From positions 1 to 8,061 of the forward strand of contig NZ_DATGQG010000137.1 of NCBI RefSeq assembly GCF_035304305.1: a DNA stretch of 8,061 bases, read 5' to 3'. This DNA is from Ferrovibrio sp035304305. GTDB lineage: Bacteria > Pseudomonadota > Alphaproteobacteria > Ferrovibrionales > Ferrovibrionaceae. Below the pieces are notes generated by a model. That model had not been told where the DNA came from, did not search any database, and saw only the letters and a program-made list of their open reading frames with translations. The position numbers and the translations under genes are program-made. Shown here piece by piece: positions 1-6,644 of this stretch (within the stretch, counting starts at the first letter, position 1; every line of letters starts with the position of its first letter).

Positions 1-16
1 GAAAGTGCTGCTTTTA

Positions 17-46
17 TTGACACTTGCGGGGTGCGGATGGCTTGAT
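17..46 (+). promoter_or_regulatory. Probable sigma-70-type promoter of the first porin gene
   Basis: A perfect -35 hexamer TTGACA lies at 17-22. After an 18-base spacer comes CTTGAT at 41-46, which matches the -10 consensus at three of six positions. Transcription would start near 53, giving a leader of about 84 nt before the porin start at 137. The strong -35 fits a highly expressed porin. The -10 assignment is weak, and a 17-base spacer (GCTTGA) is also possible. Confidence 0.55.
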
Positions 47-59
47 CCCTGCGATCACT

Positions 60-99
60 CGGCCCGTCTGGGCTGATTGCTCAATCGCTAGCGACTAGC
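60..99 (+). promoter_or_regulatory. Structured leader of porin 1: three adjacent short inverted repeats
   Basis: Three small inverted repeats sit side by side. The first is GCCC/GGGC at 62-65 and 70-73, extendable by a G-U and a C-G pair. The second is GATT/AATC at 75-78 and 83-86 with a four-base loop. The third is GCTAG/CTAGC at 87-91 and 95-99 with loop CGA. They fall between the predicted transcription start and the ribosome binding site, so they could fold as mRNA hairpins that stabilise the message, or act as protein sites on DNA. The arms are seen directly; the function is inferred. Confidence 0.4.
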
Positions 100-136
100 A
101 TTGCAACCCAAATCCCGGTGGGAGAGGAAAGAAGAA

Positions 137-1252
137 ATGAAGAAGACGCTGCTTCTGCAAACCGCGCTCGTGGCGGCTGCCGGCCTGTTCGTGGCCGACG
201 TTGCCAACGCGCAGGTGAAGGCTGAGCCGCTCGGCGTGACCGTCGGCGGTTACTACAGCCAGATGTTCGGTTACCAGGACCGCGACCCGAACGGGGGCCA
301 GAAGGATCATCGCTTCACGACCGACTCGGAAATCTGGTTCAACGTCCGCGGCGTGCTCGACAACGGCGTCGTGGTCGGCGCCCGCATTGAGCTGGAAGCC
401 GCTTCGTACAACGACCAGATCGACGAGCGCTACATGTGGCTGGAGCGTTCGGACCTGGGCCGCGTGGAACTCGGCTCGACCGACTCGGTCACCACGAAGA
501 TGATCTACATGGCCCCGAGCGTGCTGCCGAACCACAGCACCACGGTGCATTCGGAGTACTCGGGCGTTGTTAACGCTCCGCTGATGCGCTTCGTGAATGC
601 GCAGGACGACGCCGAGCGCATCAACATCTACACCGCCTCGAACCGCTACTTCGGTTCGAAGGCTGGCAAGGGTCTGCAGCTGGGCTTCAGCTACACCCCG
701 AACAACTGCCAGGACTTCACCACCAACGATCTGACCAACGCCTGCGGTGGTGGCTTCCGTACGCCGGTCGGGTCTGAGGAAGGCCTGAACATTGCTGCCA
801 ACTACCTCGAGTCGTTCGGCAATGTCGATGCCGCTCTGTACGCTGGCTACAACAGCGTGAAGGTTGTCGGCAACGACCGTGAGTCGGGCTGGCAGGTCGG
901 TGCGCAGTTCGCGATCAACGTCGGTGGCGGCGCTGCCGTCCAGATCGGTGGCGGTTACAACAACGAGGACATCTCCAATGTCCGCGAGCGTGAAGCCTAC
1001 ACCGCTGGTATCCGCTACCTGACCAACGGTTCCGCTCCGGGTTCGGTCGGTATCGGTGTCGAAGGTGCCTGGCGTGAGGACGACGACGTGACCGTCGGCG
1101 ATCTCGACTACTACCAGCTCGGCCTGACCTATCAGCTCGCCACCGGCGTGCTGACCTTCGCCGGCATCGGCGTTGCGGAGACCGACGCTCCGGGTACTGC
1201 CAACGACGTCGACCAGACCTTCGCCGTCCTGGGCATCAGCCTGACCTTCTAA
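137..1252 (+). CDS. Outer-membrane porin (porin 1, likely the major porin)
   Basis: This gene encodes a 371-residue general-diffusion porin of the Gram-negative Porin_4-like type, expected to form a trimeric beta-barrel that admits small hydrophilic solutes across the outer membrane. The first 25 residues are a typical signal peptide: MKKT, a hydrophobic core, then ANA before Q26. The protein ends ...GISLTF, with the C-terminal phenylalanine used for barrel assembly. Alternating amphipathic strands and glycine/tyrosine-rich stretches run throughout. The ATG at 137 is chosen because it starts the signal peptide and follows the purine-rich GGGAGAGGAAAGAAG; an in-frame TTG at 101 would add 12 charged residues before it. 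The only cysteines are C191 and C203. Arginine codons are CGC or CGT only, and T-ending codons are frequent, which suggests high expression. Family is clear; substrate selectivity cannot be read from the sequence. Confidence 0.93.
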   Translation: MKKTLLLQTALVAAAGLFVADVANAQVKAEPLGVTVGGYYSQMFGYQDRDPNGGQKDHRFTTDSEIWFNVRGVLDNGVVVGARIELEAASYNDQIDERYMWLERSDLGRVELGSTDSVTTKMIYMAPSVLPNHSTTVHSEYSGVVNAPLMRFVNAQDDAERINIYTASNRYFGSKAGKGLQLGFSYTPNNCQDFTTNDLTNACGGGFRTPVGSEEGLNIAANYLESFGNVDAALYAGYNSVKVVGNDRESGWQVGAQFAINVGGGAAVQIGGGYNNEDISNVREREAYTAGIRYLTNGSAPGSVGIGVEGAWREDDDVTVGDLDYYQLGLTYQLATGVLTFAGIGVAETDAPGTANDVDQTFAVLGISLTF

Positions 1253-1274
1253 TCCAGTTTCCAGCTGGATCAGG

Positions 1275-1302
1275 AAAGGGGCCGGGAAACCGGCCCCTTT
1301 TT
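1275..1302 (+). terminator. Rho-independent terminator of porin 1
   Basis: A perfect 11-bp stem (AAAGGGGCCGG at 1275-1285, CCGGCCCCTTT at 1290-1300) closes a GAAA tetraloop of the GNRA type. A T-run follows at 1298-1302, then CTTT. It lies 22 bases after the porin stop codon. It should separate transcription of porin 1 from porin 2. Confidence 0.93.
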
Positions 1303-1394
1303 CTTTGTCGTTTCCTCCCGAAGTCTCCGGTCATCTCTTCTTGCGGGCCTGCATCCTGTCCCGCCATGGCCGTGTCATTCCCGCCACACCGGCC

Positions 1395-1443
1395 GTCGAT
1401 CGACCGCAATGTATCCGTGATCACGGGCGGCGCTGCCGATCGG
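1395..1443. promoter_or_regulatory. Three GATC-centred palindromes upstream of porin 2 (possible operator)
   Basis: Three perfect palindromes lie in a row: GTCGATCGAC at 1395-1404, CCGTGATCACGG at 1415-1426, and CCGATCGG at 1436-1443. Their centres are 21 and 19 bases apart, about two helical turns each. They are 104 bases or more upstream of the porin 2 start, in a 294-base gap otherwise holding only the porin 1 terminator and the porin 2 leader. A regulator binding site is possible. No known consensus is recognised, and the promoter of porin 2 could not be placed with confidence; TACATA at 1475-1480 is only a weak -10 candidate. Confidence 0.35.
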
Positions 1444-1546
1444 TGACGCACCTTCCCCGGCGAACTCATCCCTCTACATAGTAGTCCGCAGGCATATCTG
1501 GGGTCGTCGTTCGACGCTGACACGTCAAACCTAGAAGGATCTCCAG

Positions 1547-2818
1547 ATGAAGAAGACTTATCTCCTCGGGACGGCTCTGGTCGCCGTCGCCACCATCGCG
1601 GCAACCGATATCGCCGCGGCCCAGACCAAGACCCAGCCGCTCACCGTTACGGTCGGCGGTTACATCACGGAAGTGTTCAAGGCTGCCGACCTGGACGACA
1701 ACCGCACGCTCGACGGGCGGCGTGACACCGCGCTGAGTTCCGACTCGGAAATCTGGTTCAACATCCGCGGCGTGCTGGACAACGGCACCGTCATCGGCGC
1801 CCGCGTCGAGCTGGAAGCGCAGACCGAGGTCGATCAGATCGACGAGCGCTATCTGTTCATCGAGCGCAGGGATATCGGCCGTGCCGAATTCGGCTCGACG
1901 GACCGGGCCGCTTCCAAGATGGTCTATGCCGCGCCGACCGCGATTCCCGGTTACGGCACGATCGACCCGACCGGTTCGATCGCCATTACCAATGCGCCGA
2001 CCGGGGCGCGCACCGGAGGCAATCTGACCAAGTTTGCCTCCGCGCCGGATGATGCCGAGGGCATCAACCTGTACACCTCGGCGGACCGGTTCTTCGGCTC
2101 CAAGGCCGGCAAGGGCCTGCAGCTCGGCTTCTCCTATGTTCCCGACGGCTGCCAGGATTTCTCCAATGCCGGCTCGACGGTCGGCTGCGGCGGCGGTTTC
2201 CCCTCCCGGACCGATGCCGGACAGGTGGAGGAAGCCATCACGCTTTCGGCCAATTACCTGGAGAGCTTCGGTGCGTTCGACCTGGCCCTGTTCGGTGCCT
2301 ATAACCGCTTCAGCATCGAGGCCGACAGTGCCGGCTCGCTGGCGAACGGTTCGGCCACCGTCTACGGCAATACCGGCCTGCAGGGTTATGCCCTGGGCAC
2401 CACGATCACCTACAATCTTGCCGGCGGTTCGTCGGTGCAGGTCGGCGGTGCCTGGAAGCAGGAAGAAATGGGCGTCACCCCTTCGGGTGATGACGAGCGC
2501 AACGTCTACACCGCCGGCATCCGCTACCTGACCAACGGGACCAATCCCGGCTCCATCGGCATCGGTATCGACTACGCCTTCACCAAGGCCGACCAGGGCA
2601 ATGTGGGCGGCACGCTGGTCGGCGGCGAGGATGAGTATACGTGGTACTCGCTGGGCGTGACCTACCAGGTCGCGCGCGGCGTGCTGGCATTCGGCGGCAT
2701 CGGCCGTTACGAATACGATGACGCCATTGCCGCCGGCACGGTCATCAACGGCGTCGCGCAGCTCGACAACGACTCGGAAGCCAATTTCGGCATTGTCGGC
2801 ATGCGGCTCGACTTCTGA
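1547..2818 (+). CDS. Outer-membrane porin (porin 2, paralogue of porin 1)
   Basis: This 423-residue porin is a close paralogue of porin 1. Shared blocks include SDSEIWFN-RGVLDNG (residues 66-80), DQIDERY (96-102), FGSKAGKGLQLGFSY (183-197) and YTAGIRYLTNG (321-331). The signal peptide is MKKTYLLG... with AAA before Q26, and the C-terminus is ...GMRLDF, again ending in phenylalanine. It is about 50 residues longer than porin 1. The extra length lies in segments that look like surface loops, for example around 45-60, 130-165 and 255-280. The only two cysteines (C202, C214) match those of porin 1. The ATG at 1547 follows AGAAGGA with seven bases between. Arginine codons include CGG and AGG, unlike porin 1, so it is probably less expressed or conditional. 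The two genes probably arose by tandem duplication. Confidence 0.93.
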   Translation: MKKTYLLGTALVAVATIAATDIAAAQTKTQPLTVTVGGYITEVFKAADLDDNRTLDGRRDTALSSDSEIWFNIRGVLDNGTVIGARVELEAQTEVDQIDERYLFIERRDIGRAEFGSTDRAASKMVYAAPTAIPGYGTIDPTGSIAITNAPTGARTGGNLTKFASAPDDAEGINLYTSADRFFGSKAGKGLQLGFSYVPDGCQDFSNAGSTVGCGGGFPSRTDAGQVEEAITLSANYLESFGAFDLALFGAYNRFSIEADSAGSLANGSATVYGNTGLQGYALGTTITYNLAGGSSVQVGGAWKQEEMGVTPSGDDERNVYTAGIRYLTNGTNPGSIGIGIDYAFTKADQGNVGGTLVGGEDEYTWYSLGVTYQVARGVLAFGGIGRYEYDDAIAAGTVINGVAQLDNDSEANFGIVGMRLDF

Positions 2819-2841
2819 TCGGCAGGAAATTGGAGACGGGG

Positions 2842-2868
2842 AAGGGGCCGGGAAACCGGCCCCTTTTT
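2842..2868 (+). terminator. Rho-independent terminator of porin 2
   Basis: A perfect 10-bp stem (AAGGGGCCGG at 2842-2851, CCGGCCCCTT at 2856-2865) closes a GAAA loop, followed by TTTTTCTTTT. It is essentially the same hairpin as after porin 1. The T-rich tract reaches the stop codon of the convergent ubiB gene (2873-2875). Read on the - strand the same hairpin lies just after ubiB but is followed by CCCC, so it would be a poor intrinsic terminator in that direction. Confidence 0.92.
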
Positions 2869-2872
2869 CTTT

Positions 2873-4438
2873 TCAGTCCAGCAGCAATCCCGCCGCCAGC
2901 AGCGCGGCAATGGCCCACAGAACCCAGAGCAGCGGGCGGCGCGCGCGTTTCTGCGCCCTGGTGAATGCCGCCAGGCTGTCGTCGCTGATGCGCAGGCCGT
3001 CGGCGTGCACGGCCGCCGCCAGTGCCTCGAGGCCGCTGGCGATCTGCGGCAGGCGGCGGGCGAAATCGGCGAGATTGCCGGCAGCTTCCCGCACCCGCGC
3101 CTGCGGCCCCATATTCTCGCGGGCCCAGTCCTCGATCACCGGCCGCGCCACATCCCAGAAATTGATCTGCGGATCCAGGCTGCGCGCCACGCCCTCCACC
3201 GTCACCATGGTTTTCTGCAGCAGCAGCAGATGCGGCTGGGTGCGCATGCCGAAGGTCTCGGTGATCTGGAACAGCTGCGCCAGCAGGCGGCCGATGGAGA
3301 TCTCGGTGACCGGCCGGTCGAGGATCGGCTCGCCGATCGAGCGGCAGGCCTGGGCGAAGCTGTCGACATCGCGGTCGGCCGGCACATAGCCGGCCTCGAA
3401 ATGCACTTCCGCCGCGCGGCGCCAGTTGCCGGTGAGGAAGGCACCCAGCATCTCGGCCATGAAGCGCCGGGTGCGGATGTCGAGCCGGCCCATGATGCCG
3501 AAATCGACCAGCTCGATGCGGCCGTCCGGTGCCACGAAGAGATTGCCGTGATGCATGTCGGCGTGGAAATAGCCGTCGCGCAGCGCCTGCTTGAGGAAGA
3601 CGCGGATCACCCGCGCGGCCACTGCGGAGGGATCGATGCCTGCCGCCACCAGCGCGTCGCGATCCTCGATGGGAATGCCGGCGATGCGCGCCGAGGTCAT
3701 CACCCGGCGCCCGGTGCGCTGCCAGTCCACCTGCGGCACCACCACGTCGGGATCGTCGCGGAAATTGTCGCGCAGCTCGGAACTGGCGGCCGCCTCGAGC
3801 CGCAGGTCGAGTTCGATATTCACCCAGTCGTTCAGCGTCGCCACCACGTCGCGCGGCCGCAGCCGCGCCATGCCGGCGATGCGGCGCTCGGCGGCGTCGG
3901 CCAGCCAGGCGAAAAGTTTCAGGTCGCGCGCGAAGGCCGCCTCCACGCCGGGCCGCAGCACCTTCACGGCAACCGGCACGCCGTCCGCCGTCTCGGCGAA
4001 ATGCACCTGGGCCACGCTGGCCGCGGCCACCGGTTCGGGCTCGAAGCCGGCGAACAGCTCTTCCAGCGGCCGGCCGAGCTCGGCCTCGACGCTGGCCTTC
4101 GCCTCGTCCCAGGGGAAGGGCGGCAGGCGGTCGCGCAGGCGGCCGAGATCCTCGGCGATGCCGGCGCCGACCAGGTCGGGCCGCACCGACAGGACCTGGC
4201 CGAGCTTGATGAAGCTCGGGCCGAGTTCCGACAGCGCCGCCGCCAGCCTCTCGCCCTCGCGCAGGCCCGGCCGGCGCCGGCCGAACAGCGCGTGGAACAG
4301 CCGCAGCGTCCGCTGCACGCCGGCGAAATCGCCCATGTAGCTCGGCGGCGTCTGGCCGAGCAGCAGCAGCGCATCGTGGCGCGCGAAGCAGCGCAGGATG
4401 GCGAACAGGCGCAGCAGGTGACGCGGGCCGGTCAGCAT
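2873..4438 (-). CDS. ubiB: UbiB, atypical kinase-like ATPase for ubiquinone biosynthesis
   Basis: This 521-residue protein belongs to the ABC1/ADCK/UbiB family, which supports aerobic ubiquinone synthesis at the inner membrane. Family members act as ATPases that help the lipid-modifying steps rather than as ordinary protein kinases. Hallmarks seen in order are the KxGQ motif in FIKLGQ (76-81), an alanine-rich nucleotide loop VAAAS (137-141), the VAVK lysine (K159), the catalytic-loop equivalent HADMHHGN (292-299), and the metal-binding DFG (312-314). A hydrophobic segment at about 502-520 is a C-terminal membrane anchor. Length is close to that of other UbiB proteins. The ATG at 4438 lies six bases after the ubiE stop codon, so the two are almost surely one transcript, and translation may be coupled since no strong ribosome binding site is visible. 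It converges with porin 2. Confidence 0.96.
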   Translation of the reverse strand: MLTGPRHLLRLFAILRCFARHDALLLLGQTPPSYMGDFAGVQRTLRLFHALFGRRRPGLREGERLAAALSELGPSFIKLGQVLSVRPDLVGAGIAEDLGRLRDRLPPFPWDEAKASVEAELGRPLEELFAGFEPEPVAAASVAQVHFAETADGVPVAVKVLRPGVEAAFARDLKLFAWLADAAERRIAGMARLRPRDVVATLNDWVNIELDLRLEAAASSELRDNFRDDPDVVVPQVDWQRTGRRVMTSARIAGIPIEDRDALVAAGIDPSAVAARVIRVFLKQALRDGYFHADMHHGNLFVAPDGRIELVDFGIMGRLDIRTRRFMAEMLGAFLTGNWRRAAEVHFEAGYVPADRDVDSFAQACRSIGEPILDRPVTEISIGRLLAQLFQITETFGMRTQPHLLLLQKTMVTVEGVARSLDPQINFWDVARPVIEDWARENMGPQARVREAAGNLADFARRLPQIASGLEALAAAVHADGLRISDDSLAAFTRAQKRARRPLLWVLWAIAALLAAGLLLD

Positions 4439-4444
4439 GCGGCG

Positions 4445-5206
4445 TCAGATCCGCCGTGCCGAATGGAGTGCGGCGATGCCGCCGCTCAGGTCCCGCACCT
4501 GGATATTGCCGAAGCCGGCATTCACGATCATCTGTGCGAAGCGGTCCTGGTCGGGGAAGCGGCGGATGCTTTCCACCAGATAGCGGTAGGACGCCTCGTC
4601 GTTGGCCACGAAGCCGCCGAGCTTCGGCAGGATGTTGAAGCTGTAGGCGTCATAGAGCGCCGCCAGCGCGGGATTGCGCACATGGGAGAATTCCAGGCAG
4701 AGGAACCGCCCGCCCGGTTTCAGCACGCGGAAGGCCTCGGCCAGCGCAATGTCGATATGGGTGACGTTGCGGATGCCGAAGGCGATCGTATAGGCGTCCA
4801 CCGAACGGTCGGGCAGCGCCAGCCGCTCGGCATCCATGCAGGCCCAGGTCAGGCGCCGCAGCCGGCCCTGGTCGATCGCGCGGTTGCGGCCCTGCTCCAG
4901 CATCGCGACGTTGATGTCGGCGACCAGCACCTCCGCCTGCGGGGCGCGGTCGAGGATGCGGAAGGCGATGTCGCCGGTGCCGCCGGCCACATCCAGTATG
5001 CGGATGGCCCCGCGCGGATTCAGCCAGTCGATCATCGCGGCCTTCCACAGGCGGTGGATGCCGCCCGACATCAGGTCGTTCATCAGGTCGTAGCGGTCCG
5101 CCACCGAATCGAACACGCTGCGCACCAGCCGCGCCTTCTCGCTCTCCGGCACGGAGCGGAAGCCGAAATGGGTCTCGCCGGCGGCGTTTTCCTGCATGTC
5201 CGTCAT
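4445..5206 (-). CDS. ubiE: UbiE, C-methyltransferase of ubiquinone (and menaquinone) biosynthesis
   Basis: This is an S-adenosylmethionine-dependent methyltransferase that adds the ring C-methyl group to 2-polyprenyl-6-methoxy-1,4-benzoquinol; in bacteria that make menaquinone it also methylates demethylmenaquinol. Both UbiE family signatures are present: YDLMNDLMSGGIHRLW (residues 39-54) and RVLKPGGRFLCLEFS (160-174). The SAM-binding glycine motif LDVAGGTGD is at 71-79. The ATG at 5206 gives 253 residues, a normal length, and places the conserved THFGFRSV block near residue 12. Other in-frame starts exist at 5233 (GTG), 5218 and 5197, and none has a clear ribosome binding site, so the exact start is uncertain. 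It heads a two-gene unit with ubiB and is divergent from mutM, 46 bases away. Confidence 0.96.
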   Translation of the reverse strand: MTDMQENAAGETHFGFRSVPESEKARLVRSVFDSVADRYDLMNDLMSGGIHRLWKAAMIDWLNPRGAIRILDVAGGTGDIAFRILDRAPQAEVLVADINVAMLEQGRNRAIDQGRLRRLTWACMDAERLALPDRSVDAYTIAFGIRNVTHIDIALAEAFRVLKPGGRFLCLEFSHVRNPALAALYDAYSFNILPKLGGFVANDEASYRYLVESIRRFPDQDRFAQMIVNAGFGNIQVRDLSGGIAALHSARRI

Positions 5207-5252
5207 GGCCCGGACCATAGCCGAAAGCGCCACGCCACGGTATGGCTAGGGC

Positions 5253-6077
5253 ATGCCCGAACTGCCTGAAGTCGAGACTACCCGCCGCGGTCTGGCCATG
5301 CGGCTGGAGGGGCGCCGCATCGCCCGTATCGAGGCGCGCCGCGCCGATCTGCGCTTTCCCCTGCCGAAGGATTTTGCCGCGACCATCCGGGGACGCCGGG
5401 TTGAGGCGCTGGACCGGCGGGCGAAATACATCCTGGTCCGGCTCGAGGGCGGACTGGTCTGGCTGATCCATCTCGGCATGTCGGGCCGCATGGTGCTGCG
5501 CAGCGGCTGGCCCAACGATATCGGCGCCCATGACCACGTGATCTTCGCCACCGACGAGGGCTGGGCGGTCACCTTCAACGACGCCCGCCGCTTCGGGATG
5601 ATGGACCTGGTTCCCGCCGACCGGCTGGAGCAGCACAGGCTGCTGGCCTGCCTGGGGCCGGAGCCGCTGAGCGACGACTTCACCCCGGCCGTGCTGCAGG
5701 CTGCCCTGGCCGGCAAGCGCACGCCTATGAAGGCGGCCCTGCTCGACCAGACCGTGGTGGCGGGACTGGGCAACATCTATGTCTGCGAGGCACTGTTCCG
5801 CGCGGGCATCTCACCGCGCCGGCTGGCCGGCACGGTGCGGCCCGAACGGCTCGCCAGGCTGGTGCCCGCCATCAAGAAGGTGCTGCTTGAGGCGGTCGAG
5901 GCCGGCGGTTCCTCCCTGCGCGATTATGTGCAGTCCGACGGCGAACTCGGCTATTTCCAGACGCGCTTCCGCGTCTATGACCGTGAGGGTCAGCCCTGCA
6001 CCGCCTGCCGCCGCCCGGTGAAGCGCATCGTCCAGTCAGGCCGGTCGACCTTCTACTGCGGGACCTGCCAGAAATAG
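5253..6077 (+). CDS. mutM: Formamidopyrimidine-DNA glycosylase (Fpg/MutM)
   Basis: This 274-residue base-excision repair enzyme removes 8-oxoguanine and ring-opened purines and cuts the resulting abasic site. The start MPELPEVETTRRG supplies the catalytic proline (P2) and glutamate (E3), so the ATG at 5253 is certain. K58 in RRAKYI is the conserved beta-hairpin lysine. M76, R112 and F114 match the residues that fill the space left by the flipped base. The helix-two-turn-helix motif is around GLGNIYVCEALF (171-182). The C-terminal zinc finger is C249-x2-C252-x16-C269-x2-C272, with R264 in the DNA-binding loop. All key residues are present. No good Shine-Dalgarno sequence precedes the start. 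The gene is divergent from ubiE and lies 129 bases before a small unknown gene; no convincing terminator is seen between them. Confidence 0.97.
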   Translation: MPELPEVETTRRGLAMRLEGRRIARIEARRADLRFPLPKDFAATIRGRRVEALDRRAKYILVRLEGGLVWLIHLGMSGRMVLRSGWPNDIGAHDHVIFATDEGWAVTFNDARRFGMMDLVPADRLEQHRLLACLGPEPLSDDFTPAVLQAALAGKRTPMKAALLDQTVVAGLGNIYVCEALFRAGISPRRLAGTVRPERLARLVPAIKKVLLEAVEAGGSSLRDYVQSDGELGYFQTRFRVYDREGQPCTACRRPVKRIVQSGRSTFYCGTCQK

Positions 6078-6206
6078 CGGGTATCCGAACGGGCCGGGTC
6101 AGGTCCGGGAGGGGGCGATCTTCGGGGTGAAAACGGGCCGGGAAAACCTCCTGCCCGGGCCATTCAAGCCTTCCAAAACCTGCCCCCCTCTGCCAAAGTC
6201 CCGGCC

Positions 6207-6626
6207 ATGTTCCGCCCCGGCTGGAGCCTTGTCACCAGATCCATGCTGGCCGCCCTAGTGGTGCTGGCGGGGCTCGGTGCAACCCTTGTTTGGGCCACCG
6301 CCGTCCCGGTCGCCGCGGCGACCTTCCTGTCGATCGCGGAGGACGTGCCGCTGATGCCCGGGCTGGCGGAAGTCCCCGATACCGCGACGGTTTTCGACAA
6401 GCCGGCCGGGCGCATCGCGTCCATCGAGGCGAAGGGGGCGGTGACCGCGGCCAGCGTCCGGCAGTTCTATGCCGAAACCCTGCCGCAGCTCGGCTGGCAG
6501 CCGGTCGGGTCGTCCGGATCGGGGGCGACGGAATATCGTCGCGATGCCGAAGTGCTGCAGCTCACGCTCAGCGGCCGCGACGGCACCGCGCTGATCGTGC
6601 GCTTCGAACTGCGTCCCAATCGCTAA
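6207..6626 (+). CDS. Unrecognised small exported or membrane-anchored protein
   Basis: I do not recognise a named family for this 139-residue protein. Residues 13-38 are strongly hydrophobic and follow a short positively charged start. They form either a signal peptide, with possible cleavage near the alanines at 36-39, or a single membrane anchor, leaving about 100 residues in the periplasm. That part contains VPLMPGL (47-53), VFDKPAGRI (62-70) and FYAETLPQLGWQP (87-99), then a strand-rich end (EVLQLTLSG, LIVRFELRP). It looks like a small alpha/beta domain. The enoyl-CoA hydratase gene begins 18 bases downstream, so the two are probably cotranscribed. The start at 6207 lacks a clear ribosome binding site; an ATG at 6243 is an alternative that would keep most of the hydrophobic segment. 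That it is a real gene is likely from its sensible protein composition and its tight spacing. Confidence 0.72.
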   Translation: MFRPGWSLVTRSMLAALVVLAGLGATLVWATAVPVAAATFLSIAEDVPLMPGLAEVPDTATVFDKPAGRIASIEAKGAVTAASVRQFYAETLPQLGWQPVGSSGSGATEYRRDAEVLQLTLSGRDGTALIVRFELRPNR

Positions 6627-6644
6627 ATCGCTTAAGAGGAAACC

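Noticed and set aside
1505..1516. Small inverted repeat CGTCG-TT-CGACG in the porin 2 leader
   Set aside because: A 5-bp arm with a two-base loop in GC-rich DNA is easily chance; not listed as a feature.
1236..1604. - strand open frame in the gap between the porins
   Set aside because: It runs through the porin 1 terminator and into the porin 2 signal peptide region, has no ribosome binding site and encodes no recognisable protein.
3005..5269. Very long open frame (754 codons) on the + strand across ubiB and ubiE
   Set aside because: It is antisense to two unmistakable genes. Its predicted protein is a histidine-, arginine- and alanine-rich string typical of the reverse frame of GC-rich coding DNA, with no recognisable domain.
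5242..5466. Alternative + strand start upstream of mutM (ATG at 5242)
   Set aside because: It is in a different frame from mutM and overlaps it; mutM must start at 5253 because the catalytic Pro and Glu immediately follow that methionine.
4650..5636. 328-codon - strand open frame spanning ubiE and the start of mutM
   Set aside because: It overlaps ubiE in another frame and mutM in antisense, and has the low-complexity composition of a shadow frame.
6089..6165. GC-rich repeats and a possible hairpin after mutM (ACGGGCCGGG at 6089 and 6133; CCGGG/CCCGG at 6138-6158)
   Set aside because: The stem is only 5 bp before a mismatch and no T-run follows, so it is not called a terminator; the direct repeat is short and of low complexity.
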